Source: Bacteroidota bacterium
GTDB lineage: Bacteria; Bacteroidota; Bacteroidia; Chitinophagales; Chitinophagaceae
DNA: 64,000 nt
Reading direction: 5' to 3'
NCBI GenBank assembly: GCA_029560415.1
Contig: JAKQKY010000362.1
Span: 27,703-91,702 of the forward strand
A program made the translations under genes and the position numbers. A model generated the notes under the pieces. It was not told the origin of the DNA. It saw only the letters and a list, made by a program, of their open reading frames with translations, and made no database searches. The first letter of the stretch is position 1, and each line of letters starts with the position of its first letter. Positions 1-8,113 of this stretch are shown here, in pieces.

Positions 1-35
1 AGTTATACATATTCGTACACCTTAAACCAACTCTT

Positions 36-482
36 ATGGATTCAATTACCCGTGATCATTTATCAAACCTCGACCTGCAGGCTGATAATGAAGTGAAGCA
101 GCAATTATTTGATGCAAGTAAATGGACGAAGTTTATCTCCATATCTGCATTTGTAGCTTGTGCCTTCCTGGTCTTAGTTGCCATTATGGGCGGTGAAGTG
201 TTGGCAGAAATGGCAGGGCGCATGATGCCAAATGAGATGTTCCGGGGCGTTAAAGTTGGATTTTTCCTCGGTATCCTGGTATTTTTAATTGCAGTGATCA
301 CTTTTGTATATTATTTATTATTCAATTTTTCATCAAAAGTCAAAAGGGCTTTGCTGAGTGAAAACACAGATTTACTCAACGGTGGATTGAGGTCGCTCAA
401 AATATTTTTCATCATAAGTGGTGTATTTTCCATACTTACCCTGCTAAACTCACTTTATAAATTGTTTTTGACAAATTCTTAA
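36..482 (+). CDS. DUF5362-like membrane protein
   Basis: Small integral membrane protein of 148 residues with no enzymatic motif. A polar N-terminus of about 30 residues is followed by three hydrophobic segments (roughly 32-52, 74-98, 121-142), the last two separated by a basic stretch with SKVKRALL. It resembles the DUF5362-type proteins found in Bacteroidota; the function of that group is unknown. Only 9 nt separate it from the next gene, which has the same size and topology, so the two look like a tandem duplicated pair in one transcript. The ATG at 36 is the first start and is followed directly by a plausible cytosolic N-terminus. The family name is from memory of the pattern, not a search. 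Confidence 0.75.
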   Translation: MDSITRDHLSNLDLQADNEVKQQLFDASKWTKFISISAFVACAFLVLVAIMGGEVLAEMAGRMMPNEMFRGVKVGFFLGILVFLIAVITFVYYLLFNFSSKVKRALLSENTDLLNGGLRSLKIFFIISGVFSILTLLNSLYKLFLTNS

Positions 483-491
483 AACAACTTT

Positions 492-926
492 ATGGAACAA
501 ACTCCAACAAACAGCATATTCGAACTTGAAATAAACGAAGAAGGTAAATCACAATTACGTGGAATTGCTCAATGGGGATACGTGAACGCTTTAGTAAGCA
601 TCATCTCACTTGGCATCAGCATCGTGACCAGTGTAATGTTAGTATCCAGGTTGGGTGAGAATGATACCAGTTTATTGGCTTCTACGGTTATTAGCACATT
701 GCTTATTGTTATAGTTTCACTTCTACTCAATTTAACATTAATGGCAGCTGCCAATAATATAAAAAAGGGACTTGCCGGAAGCGACCAGGGCACATTTAAT
801 GTAGGACTTGGTAAACTCACAACCTACTTCCGCATTTTAGGAATTCTCACCATCATCGGTCTGGTTATCTTATTCCTGGCCATCGTAATCGGGTTGCTGG
901 CGGGCGCTTCACAAGGATTCAAATAA
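492..926 (+). CDS. DUF5362-like membrane protein, paralogue of the preceding gene
   Basis: A 144-residue membrane protein with the same plan as its upstream neighbour: acidic N-terminus, then hydrophobic segments at about 32-52, 64-88 and 112-136, with a conserved NNIKKGLAGSD-like loop before the last helix that matches the SSKVKRALLSEN loop of the neighbour. Function unknown. It lies 9 nt downstream of the first copy and ends 2 nt before the stop of the convergent RDD gene, so the two transcripts must terminate within or across each other; no hairpin terminator is evident there. Confidence 0.75.
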   Translation: MEQTPTNSIFELEINEEGKSQLRGIAQWGYVNALVSIISLGISIVTSVMLVSRLGENDTSLLASTVISTLLIVIVSLLLNLTLMAAANNIKKGLAGSDQGTFNVGLGKLTTYFRILGILTIIGLVILFLAIVIGLLAGASQGFK

Positions 927-928
927 GG

Positions 929-1714
929 TCATTCTTTTGTGGCCAGGTAATTATAATCTTCCAGAAGTTTTTCCAGGAAGGCCGATGGGCTTAGGGTTGA
1001 CTGTATGTTCAACACTTCCTTCACCTTGGCTTCTACGCGGTAACACAAATCTTCATTTTTTCTTTTCTGCGATTGGGTTAGTACCGATTTGATGGTATTA
1101 ATATCGCCATCGCTTAAACGCATTACTTCGGGGAACATTACTTTGTAATCCTGGTCGCGGATGTCCATAAAAACGGTATCGGCTATACTAAGTTCCGATT
1201 TACTGTCTACGATCACTGTACCAGCTGCTATGTCGCCGAGCCGTTGTCCCTTCTTAGTAACAAGGATGCAGATGATCACGCCGATTCCAAGGAACCCGGT
1301 GATGATAACGTAAGCGTATAGGGCGCTTTCCGAAAAAACCATGTAGCCGAATAAAAAGGGCCATTCAAAAAACTTGGTGATCCATCGAAGTACATATTGC
1401 CCCATGGTGGCTTCTCCGCCATCGAGGCTGATCACACGTATAGACATGAGCTTTTTGCCAATGGTTTGCCCGTTCATCCATAATTCGGTGAGCAGCGAAT
1501 AGAATAACATGGGAAGGGAAATAACCAATATGTCGAGACCGATATTATCGTGCAACGTGATGGAAAAGCCATTGTATAGCACATATTTCATAGATACCAG
1601 GTAGGCAATGAGCAGGATAAAATCGATCATATAAGCCAGCAATCTTTTGTGAAAGGATGCAAGCTCAAATTCGAGGTCGATGTTAAAAGCCGTTGATATC
1701 TGTATAATAGACAT
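929..1714 (-). CDS. RDD family membrane protein
   Basis: RDD-domain integral membrane protein, about 261 residues from the start chosen here. The family signature is visible: an Arg near the first helix (FHKRLLAYMIDF), the NGQTIGKKLMSIRV segment after helix 2, and a final GQRLGDIAAGTVIV stretch. About 75 soluble residues follow the last helix. The track ORF starts at 1738, but the ATG at 1714 (MSIIQIS) avoids an atypical cysteine-containing extension. It is divergent from the SpoIIM-like gene and belongs to the same conserved Bacteroidota neighbourhood (RDD, SpoIIM, DUF4129, DUF4350, MoxR, DUF58). The transported substrate, if any, is unknown. Confidence 0.88.
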   Translation of the reverse strand: MSIIQISTAFNIDLEFELASFHKRLLAYMIDFILLIAYLVSMKYVLYNGFSITLHDNIGLDILVISLPMLFYSLLTELWMNGQTIGKKLMSIRVISLDGGEATMGQYVLRWITKFFEWPFLFGYMVFSESALYAYVIITGFLGIGVIICILVTKKGQRLGDIAAGTVIVDSKSELSIADTVFMDIRDQDYKVMFPEVMRLSDGDINTIKSVLTQSQKRKNEDLCYRVEAKVKEVLNIQSTLSPSAFLEKLLEDYNYLATKE

Positions 1715-1819
1715 GTACTGCAATTTACAAACTGCCATTATAAAAGGATATTTTTTTATTTATCAAAAATGAAGCAAATTGTATAGATAATCTGCATCCC
1801 GAAACAAAAATCGTATAGC

Positions 1820-2842
1820 GTGAGAGAAGCGATGTTTATAAAGAAACATGCTGAGAAGTGGAAAACTTACCAGCACCAGGAAACGAAAAATCCGGATGAA
1901 ACCGCTGAGCGCTTCATTACCCTGATCGATGATCTTTCTTATGCCAAAACATTTTATCCACGGAGTAAGGTAACCCGCTGGATCAATGGCATTGCTGCCG
2001 GCATTTACCAGGGCATTTACCAGAACCGTAAAGAAAAATACAGCCGCATCTTCCAGTTCTGGAAATATGAACTTCCGATGTTGTTCAAAAAATATCACCG
2101 CATCTTTTTATTTACGACGTTGATCTTCGTGTTGTTTGTAACCATCGGGTATCTTTCATCTGCACACAATCCTTCCTTTGTACGTGGCGTACTGGGCGAC
2201 CAATACGTAAATATGACCGAAGACAATATTGCCAATGGAGATCCATTTGGGGTGTATAAAGACGCAAATCCTTTTACAATGTTTATTCGCATTGCCTTTA
2301 ATAATATCCGGGTAGCGTTTCTAACCTTCATTGGCGGTTTCACGCTTGGTTTTTTTACGCTCTCGTTATTGTGGAGCAATGGGATCATGCTCGGTAGTTT
2401 TCAATACCTGTTCTTTGCAAACGGGTTGGGCATGAAATCGATCATGGTGATCTGGATCCATGGCACTATTGAAATATCTTCCATTATCATTGCTGCATCT
2501 GCAGGCTTCATACTTGCAAATGGTCTTTTATTTCCCGGCACGTATACCCGGCTCGAATCCTTTAAGAAGGGAGTGAAGGATGCAGCCAAAGTATTGATCA
2601 GCCTCATTCCTTTTTTTATTATGGCGGCATTTCTCGAAAGTTATATTACCCATCTCATGAGCCAGACTTTTGATAAATCGGCCAATGTGGGCATGCCGGT
2701 GTGGATGAGCATTGTGATACTGGCAGGATCCTTTTTCCTGATTGCCTGGTATTTTGTGATCTGGCCAATGCGGCTCAGCAAACGTGGCGGCATTATTCAA
2801 TCGGATGGAATCATAGCCAGGTTAAATAATGCGGATGCGTAA
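1820..2842 (+). CDS. Stage II sporulation protein M (SpoIIM/DUF95) family membrane protein
   Basis: A 340-residue polytopic membrane protein of the SpoIIM/DUF95 group. A soluble N-terminal stretch of about 90 residues (MREAMFIKKH opening, typical of these proteins in Bacteroidota) precedes about six hydrophobic segments, including the FLTFIGGFTLGFFTLSLLWSNG and WIHGTIEISSIIIAASAGF regions characteristic of the family. This organism shows no sign of sporulation, so the name reflects homology only; the family is thought to act in the envelope. It heads a co-directional series (DUF4129, DUF4350, MoxR, DUF58) and overlaps the next gene by 14 nt, which indicates translational coupling. Confidence 0.88.
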   Translation: MREAMFIKKHAEKWKTYQHQETKNPDETAERFITLIDDLSYAKTFYPRSKVTRWINGIAAGIYQGIYQNRKEKYSRIFQFWKYELPMLFKKYHRIFLFTTLIFVLFVTIGYLSSAHNPSFVRGVLGDQYVNMTEDNIANGDPFGVYKDANPFTMFIRIAFNNIRVAFLTFIGGFTLGFFTLSLLWSNGIMLGSFQYLFFANGLGMKSIMVIWIHGTIEISSIIIAASAGFILANGLLFPGTYTRLESFKKGVKDAAKVLISLIPFFIMAAFLESYITHLMSQTFDKSANVGMPVWMSIVILAGSFFLIAWYFVIWPMRLSKRGGIIQSDGIIARLNNADA

Positions 2843-3623
2843 ACTTTTCCTGATATGTTTATTGTGTTGTTGCGGGTGCTTCCAAAGCATGGCGCAAGTA
2901 GAGCGTTTTGAGTATGTTGATTCGAGCCTGATGGAGGACCCGACTGAAACAAAGGAGTATGTAATGGAAGGCGAAAAGTCCACAGAGCCGGATACCATGC
3001 TTTACTCGCGGGTGATCAATATTCCCTCCGATAGCCTGCGTGCCTGGAAGACCAATCCATCATTTAAGTATATGCGTAACCTGGATAGCCTGTTAAAAGC
3101 ATACCAGGAATCGTTGAAGAAGAAAGATCCTGCTGACTACGGAGGTTCGTCTAGTGTACCCCGTTATAACCCGTTTGGTTCTGTGTTTGTACAGGTTATT
3201 TTATGGATCCTGGCAGGGGCTGCGGTATTGTTTATTTTATACCGGTTATTCTTAAGCAATGGTTTATTTATCCGGAACCGCGAAGCAAAGGCGGTGCAGG
3301 AGATTTCAGAAGAACAGCATGTTGCCGATGTGCAGGATTTTGATACTTTGGTAAAACAAGCCTATCGCCAGTCGGATTACAGGATGGCAGTGCGCTGGCT
3401 TTTCCTGAAAACGATCCGGCAGTTGGGTGACAAGGGGCATTTACAACCTTCGCCTGATAAAACCAATTTTCAATATGTGCAGCAAATCGATGCAAATAAG
3501 AAGAATGAATTTGCCTCGCTGGTATTGCGTTATGAGTATGTGTGGTATGGACATATAAACATTAGCCGGGAACAGTACGAACAGGTGGAGCTGCGGTTCC
3601 AGTCATTTTTTAATAAAATTTAA
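2829..3623 (+). CDS. DUF4129 domain-containing membrane protein
   Basis: 264 residues: signal peptide (MRMRKLFLICLLCCCG.. ending SMAQ, about residue 22), an acidic periplasmic segment, one transmembrane helix at about 120-141, then a cytosolic C-terminal DUF4129-like domain with YRQSDYRMAVRWLFLKTIRQL, FQYVQQI and a terminal FASLVLRYEYVWYGHI. DUF4129 proteins occur next to MoxR and DUF58 genes and are taken to be part of the same membrane complex; no activity is known. The start overlaps the end of the SpoIIM-like gene, and only 11 nt separate it from the DUF4350 gene. Confidence 0.85.
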   Translation: MRMRKLFLICLLCCCGCFQSMAQVERFEYVDSSLMEDPTETKEYVMEGEKSTEPDTMLYSRVINIPSDSLRAWKTNPSFKYMRNLDSLLKAYQESLKKKDPADYGGSSSVPRYNPFGSVFVQVILWILAGAAVLFILYRLFLSNGLFIRNREAKAVQEISEEQHVADVQDFDTLVKQAYRQSDYRMAVRWLFLKTIRQLGDKGHLQPSPDKTNFQYVQQIDANKKNEFASLVLRYEYVWYGHINISREQYEQVELRFQSFFNKI

Positions 3624-3634
3624 GGCAAAGGCAT

Positions 3635-4834
3635 TTGAATAGGAGGATCATATACGGGATACTGTTTTGTTTACTGCTTGGCGGCCTGGGCTGTTCGAGA
3701 AAATCGGCCATGCCCGACTTAAAGGAAACATATTCTGCAAAAGATACAAGGCCCTTTGGTGCATGGGTTGCATTCCGGATACTTAGCAATAGTTTTCCTG
3801 GTAATTTTATTCATCGTACCAACCAACCACTATCTGCTTCGGGAGCCTTTGCATACAATAATCATTCTTTGTATGTGTGTATCACCCAAAATTTCTGGCC
3901 CGAACAGAAGGATGTGAATGCACTGCTGGATTATGTAAGCCAGGGTAATAGCTTTTTTCTTTCTGCAAGTAACATTGATTCTTTATTGCTCGATAAATTA
4001 TCGGCCGAGATACAGCAACCTTCCTACCTGGAGCATGTTTCCCCGTTATCTTATGAGAAGACTTCTGTGAGGCTGATCGACGAGGCCAATCGCCCGAAAG
4101 ATTCATTCAGCTATTTCTATAATCCTTTCGGCAGACACTTTTTAAAACTGAACGAATTCTCGAGCAGGATCGTTGGGTATAACGGTGACGGCAAGGTGAA
4201 CTGCATGGTATATTTCTGGGGCAAGGGAAAGATATTCCTGCACACGGAACCCAGGGCTTTCAGTAATTATTTCCTGCTTACCCGCAACAATGCCGGTTAT
4301 ATGCGCCAGATCCTCCAACTCATGAACAGCGATCCGCTGCATGTGTATTGGGATGATTATTATAACCGGCAAAACAGCCGAGCAGGGAAAGGCTCATTTT
4401 CTACTTTTAGCGAAATAATGAAATACCCGCCACTGGCTACGGCATTCTGGCTTGCTTTGTTGTTGCTGCTGTTTTATGTCAGTTTTGGCGGGAAGCGCAG
4501 GCAGCGGATCATTCCGCAGATTAAACCTGTTCAAAATAGTTCGGTTGCTTTTACAGAAGCCATTGCACGTTTGTATCTTCAACAAAAAGACAATAAGAAT
4601 ATTGCTGATAAGATGATCGCTTATTTCAATGAACATGTACGCACGCATTATTTCCTTTCGGGCATCCCGGGCAGTGCCGATTTCATGCTGGCGCTTAGCA
4701 GGAAGAGTGGAGTATCACTTGAAAAAACCACCTCGCTTTACAGGGCCATAGAACACGCCAGCCAAAGCGGGGAGATCGATGATTACCAACTGTTATCCTT
4801 AAACGAACAAATACAGTCATTCTATAAAAAATAA
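3635..4834 (+). CDS. DUF4350 domain-containing membrane protein (TTG start)
   Basis: 399-residue protein. The N-terminus is a short signal peptide with a Cys at about residue 20 (LLGGLGCS), so it may be a lipoprotein although the lipobox is not canonical. It continues with a DUF4350-like domain (FGAWVAFRIL, then a GNSFFLSA segment resembling the GATase-like fold), a helix at about 266-286 and a cytosolic tail of about 110 residues. The start is TTG at 3635; it is needed to give the signal peptide, and no in-frame ATG supplies one. It sits between DUF4129 (11 nt) and MoxR (4 nt) in a tight operon. Confidence 0.82.
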   Translation: MNRRIIYGILFCLLLGGLGCSRKSAMPDLKETYSAKDTRPFGAWVAFRILSNSFPGNFIHRTNQPLSASGAFAYNNHSLYVCITQNFWPEQKDVNALLDYVSQGNSFFLSASNIDSLLLDKLSAEIQQPSYLEHVSPLSYEKTSVRLIDEANRPKDSFSYFYNPFGRHFLKLNEFSSRIVGYNGDGKVNCMVYFWGKGKIFLHTEPRAFSNYFLLTRNNAGYMRQILQLMNSDPLHVYWDDYYNRQNSRAGKGSFSTFSEIMKYPPLATAFWLALLLLLFYVSFGGKRRQRIIPQIKPVQNSSVAFTEAIARLYLQQKDNKNIADKMIAYFNEHVRTHYFLSGIPGSADFMLALSRKSGVSLEKTTSLYRAIEHASQSGEIDDYQLLSLNEQIQSFYKK

Positions 4835-4838
4835 TATC

Positions 4839-5816
4839 ATGGAAGAAAATTTCTTTGAAGAGCGGAAAAGCATCACAGAGTTAAATGCAGCATTGGAAAA
4901 GATCCGTAGCGAAATTTCGCGGGTGATCGTCGGACAGCAACAGTTGGTGGACCTCCTGCTCATTGGCCTGCTTTGTGATGGACATATCCTCATCGAAGGG
5001 GTGCCGGGGGTGGCCAAAACACTTGCTGCCAAACTGATGGCGAAGATCATGGATATCCAGTTCTCCAGGTTGCAATTCACACCCGATATGATGCCCAGCG
5101 ATGTAATTGGTACGGCTGTGTTCAACCCCAAGGAAGGAAGCTTTAGTTTCAAGGCTGGCCCGGTATTCAGCAACATTGTACTTATAGATGAGATCAACAG
5201 GGCCCCTGCAAAAACGCAGGCGGCACTTTTTGAAGTTATGGAAGAACGACAGGTTACCGTTGACGGCTATACGCACCTGATGGGATATCCCTTCATCGTG
5301 CTGGCCACCCAGAACCCGGTTGAGCAGGAGGGAACGTACCGGCTGCCCGAAGCACAGCTTGATCGTTTCCTGTTTAAAGTAGATGTTCACTATCCCAGCC
5401 TGCAGGAAGAGATACAAATTCTTCAAATGCAGCAGGGGAAAAACCAGTATGAAATGCTGCAGGACGTGAACAAGATTTTAACGCCTGATGCTATACGCTA
5501 TTTCAGGAAGATCGTGCAGGATGTGAATATTGAATCAAGGCTGATCGAGTACATTGCCGCCATTGTAAATGAAACCCGCAATAACCCATCCCTGTTCCTG
5601 GGAGCATCTCCGCGGGCTTCCCTTGCCTTACTTAAATCGGCCAAAGCATCTGCGGCTATTCGTGGCCGTGATTTCGTGATCCCGGAAGATGTGGTGGAAA
5701 TGGCACCCCATGTGCTTCGTCACCGCATCATGCTCACGCCCGAAAAAGAGATGGAAGGTATCAGCCCGGATGAGCTGATCGACAGCATACTGAAATCGGT
5801 GGAAGTACCCCGTTAA
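4839..5816 (+). CDS. MoxR family AAA+ ATPase
   Basis: 325-residue AAA+ ATPase of the MoxR/RavA type. Walker A is GVPGVAKT (about residues 53-60), Walker B is LIDEINRAP (about 112-120), sensor 1 is LATQNP (about 149-154), and the family-typical EGTYRLPEAQLDRF follows. The C-terminal lid has GASPRASLALL. MoxR proteins are chaperone-like ATPases acting with von Willebrand A or DUF58 partners; here the partner is the downstream DUF58 protein. It begins 4 nt after the DUF4350 gene. Length and motifs are intact. Confidence 0.95.
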   Translation: MEENFFEERKSITELNAALEKIRSEISRVIVGQQQLVDLLLIGLLCDGHILIEGVPGVAKTLAAKLMAKIMDIQFSRLQFTPDMMPSDVIGTAVFNPKEGSFSFKAGPVFSNIVLIDEINRAPAKTQAALFEVMEERQVTVDGYTHLMGYPFIVLATQNPVEQEGTYRLPEAQLDRFLFKVDVHYPSLQEEIQILQMQQGKNQYEMLQDVNKILTPDAIRYFRKIVQDVNIESRLIEYIAAIVNETRNNPSLFLGASPRASLALLKSAKASAAIRGRDFVIPEDVVEMAPHVLRHRIMLTPEKEMEGISPDELIDSILKSVEVPR

Positions 5817-5868
5817 TTAAATATCCTTTGCGGGTCAAGGAACCTAAATCGTTTGTAACAATTCAATA

Positions 5869-7212
5869 ATGCGTTTTATCAGGAAATATATCGGCGATCT
5901 TTTTATTCCCATGCGGTTTTACCTGCTCACAGGCCTATGCGGACTACTGTTTGTGCTGGCATTTTTTGTGCCGGTTATTTACCCGTTTGTTCGCATCATT
6001 GGCTGGGTATATTTCATGTTGATTTGTATCGATTATATTTTCATGTTCTTCCTGGGTCGTTCACCCAGGGTGAAAAGAATGGTCGGCGACCGGTTGAGCA
6101 ATGGAGATCAAAACAGGATCATCTTACGCATCAGTAACCGGATGAATTTTGCCGTGCACATGACCATTATCGATGAATTGCCCGCACAATTCCAGGTAAG
6201 GGATTTTGAGCTCCATAAATCATTTGCAGCCCGCCAGGAGTTGCAGCTAGGGTATAGTGTAAAGCCAACTGAACGGGGTGTGTATGAATTCGGCAGGGTA
6301 TTGTTGTACACTACTTCGGGATTGGGTTTGCTTTCACGCAGGTTTGTGATTGATGCAGCCCAATCAGTTTCGGTATATCCATCATTTATGCAGCTCAGGA
6401 AATACCAGCTGATCTCGCACACAACACTTGCCAATGAACATGGCAGTAAAAAATACAGGAAGATCGGGCATAGCATGGAGTTTGAACAGATAAAGGATTA
6501 TGTAACGGGAGATGATATGCGCAGTATCAACTGGAAGGCCACTGCCCGTAAAGGCATGCTGATGGTGAATAATTATACCGATGAAAAATCGCAACAGGTA
6601 TTTTGCCTGGTTGATAAAGGAAGGCTGATGAAAATGCCGTTCAACGGACTTAGTTTGCTCGACTATGCCATCAACAGCAGCCTGGTGATGACCAATGTAT
6701 GCCTGCAGAAGCAGGATAAGATCGGGCTCATCACATTTGCCGATAAAATTGGATCGGTATTACCGGCTGAACGAAAGGCCACGCAAAGGGAAAATATTCT
6801 TCAGGTTTTATACAAGCAGCAAACCGCTTTCCTGGAATCAGATTTTGAAATGTTGTACCTGCAATTGCGTCAGAAAATAAAGCAACGCAGCCTCCTGGTT
6901 CTATATACAAATTTTGAATCCTTGAATGGCCTGCATCGCCAATTGCCCTACCTGCGTTCCATTGCCAGGCACCACCTGTTGCTGGTTGTATTTTTTGAAA
7001 ATACCGAACTTAGCCGTTTATCTCACGCCGAAGCTCATAACCTGGAGGATGTATATGTGAAAACCATCGCAGATAAATTTGTGTCGGAGAAGAAAATGAT
7101 CGTGAAAGAATTGTCTAAATATGGAATTCTGTCTATCCTCACTTCTCCCGAAAACCTCACTGTAAACAGCATCAACAAATACCTTGAACTAAAAGCCAGG
7201 CAGGCTATTTAA
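5869..7212 (+). CDS. DUF58 domain-containing protein
   Basis: 447 residues with two N-terminal hydrophobic segments (about 14-34 and 38-62), a beta-rich middle part and a C-terminal DUF58 domain centred on EQIKDYVTGDDMRSINWKATAR, the hallmark of the family, followed by a VWA-like fold (QVFCLVDKGR as the altered MIDAS strand). DUF58 proteins partner with MoxR ATPases. It lies 52 nt after moxR and ends the envelope operon; truB follows 39 nt later and may be co-transcribed. No truncation is seen. Confidence 0.92.
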   Translation: MRFIRKYIGDLFIPMRFYLLTGLCGLLFVLAFFVPVIYPFVRIIGWVYFMLICIDYIFMFFLGRSPRVKRMVGDRLSNGDQNRIILRISNRMNFAVHMTIIDELPAQFQVRDFELHKSFAARQELQLGYSVKPTERGVYEFGRVLLYTTSGLGLLSRRFVIDAAQSVSVYPSFMQLRKYQLISHTTLANEHGSKKYRKIGHSMEFEQIKDYVTGDDMRSINWKATARKGMLMVNNYTDEKSQQVFCLVDKGRLMKMPFNGLSLLDYAINSSLVMTNVCLQKQDKIGLITFADKIGSVLPAERKATQRENILQVLYKQQTAFLESDFEMLYLQLRQKIKQRSLLVLYTNFESLNGLHRQLPYLRSIARHHLLLVVFFENTELSRLSHAEAHNLEDVYVKTIADKFVSEKKMIVKELSKYGILSILTSPENLTVNSINKYLELKARQAI

Positions 7213-7251
7213 CCAAGTGCTGCAGATATAGTACATTCGCAAAAAATCATT

Positions 7252-8031
7252 TTGGCAAATAAAGATTCTTATTGGCGCAAACACAAGGAGAAGATCGCCG
7301 GCGATATGCCTGAGTCGGTTGTGCGTAAAACATACAACCCTATCAGCGCTGAACAGAAAGCTCTTTATGAAGCCGGGAAAGTTTTATTGATTGATAAACC
7401 CATACATTGGACTTCCTTTGATGTGGTGCGTAAGATCCGCAACAGCATTGGCATCAAAAAAGTGGGCCATGCAGGCACCCTTGATCCATTGGCTACAGGG
7501 TTACTGATTGTGTGCACGGGGAAATTCACGAAGCAGATCAACGAATACATGGCGCAGGAGAAGGAGTATACCGGTAGTTTCACCCTGGGTGCGGTTACGC
7601 CAACTTATGACCTGGAAAGTACACCCGAGCAACAAAAGGATTATTCATCAATAACTGCAGAACAGGTAGAAATGGCGGCAAATACTTTTATTGGTGATAT
7701 ACAGCAATTACCCCCGATCTATTCAGCCATTAAAAAGCAGGGTACACCATTGTACGAGTTGGCCAGGAGAGGAGAAGAAGTAGAATTGAAACCAAGGGCC
7801 ATTCACATCGGCCAGTTCGAGATCGTGCGTATTGAAATGCCCGTAGTACATTTTCGCATTGTATGTTCAACGGGAACCTATATACGCAGTATTGCACATG
7901 ATATGGGAATCGCACTGGGATGTGGTGCTTACCTCAGTGCATTGCGCCGTACACGCATAGGGTCCTTTAGTACTGATGGTGCTATGAGCATGGAAGCATT
8001 CATGGAATCGCTGGGAAGCAGTACCAGCTGA
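7252..8031 (+). CDS. truB: tRNA pseudouridine(55) synthase TruB
   Basis: Makes pseudouridine at U55 of the T-loop of tRNAs. 259 residues from a TTG start. The catalytic motif is clear: GHAGTLDPLATGLL, with the Asp nucleophile, after LLIDKPIHWTSFDVVRKIR. PPIYSAIKKQGTPLYELAR and the STGTYIRSIAHDMG motif follow. The region before residue 40 is longer than in many homologues. An alternative ATG at 7306 would drop 18 residues without touching the core, so the TTG start is uncertain. It follows DUF58 by 39 nt and is probably the last gene of that transcript. Confidence 0.95.
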   Translation: MANKDSYWRKHKEKIAGDMPESVVRKTYNPISAEQKALYEAGKVLLIDKPIHWTSFDVVRKIRNSIGIKKVGHAGTLDPLATGLLIVCTGKFTKQINEYMAQEKEYTGSFTLGAVTPTYDLESTPEQQKDYSSITAEQVEMAANTFIGDIQQLPPIYSAIKKQGTPLYELARRGEEVELKPRAIHIGQFEIVRIEMPVVHFRIVCSTGTYIRSIAHDMGIALGCGAYLSALRRTRIGSFSTDGAMSMEAFMESLGSSTS

Positions 8032-8050
8032 TCATTCCTACCGTCATTGA

Positions 8051-8095
8051 TATCTCTGTGAAACTCTGTGCAAAACTCTAATTCCTCTGTGGTTT
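8051..8095. repeat. Short copy of a dispersed intergenic repeat (CTCTGTG family)
   Basis: The 82-nt gap between the convergent truB and tamL genes contains CTCTGTGAAACTCTGTGCAA followed by CCTCTGTGGTTTAAA. In reverse complement this matches the ACCACAGAG..GGAGTTTTGCACAGAG core of the longer copies near 42 kb, and also resembles the copy near 25.5 kb. It has no ORF and no T-run hairpin. Confidence 0.6.
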
Positions 8096-8113
8096 AAAAA
8101 AGCTACTCCATTT

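Noticed and set aside
1763-2098. Minus-strand ORF of 111 residues
   Set aside because: Antisense to the start of the SpoIIM-like gene, with no signal peptide or domain of its own.
4881-5426. Minus-strand ORF of 181 residues
   Set aside because: Antisense to the moxR Walker A and B region; a shadow of a strongly conserved gene.
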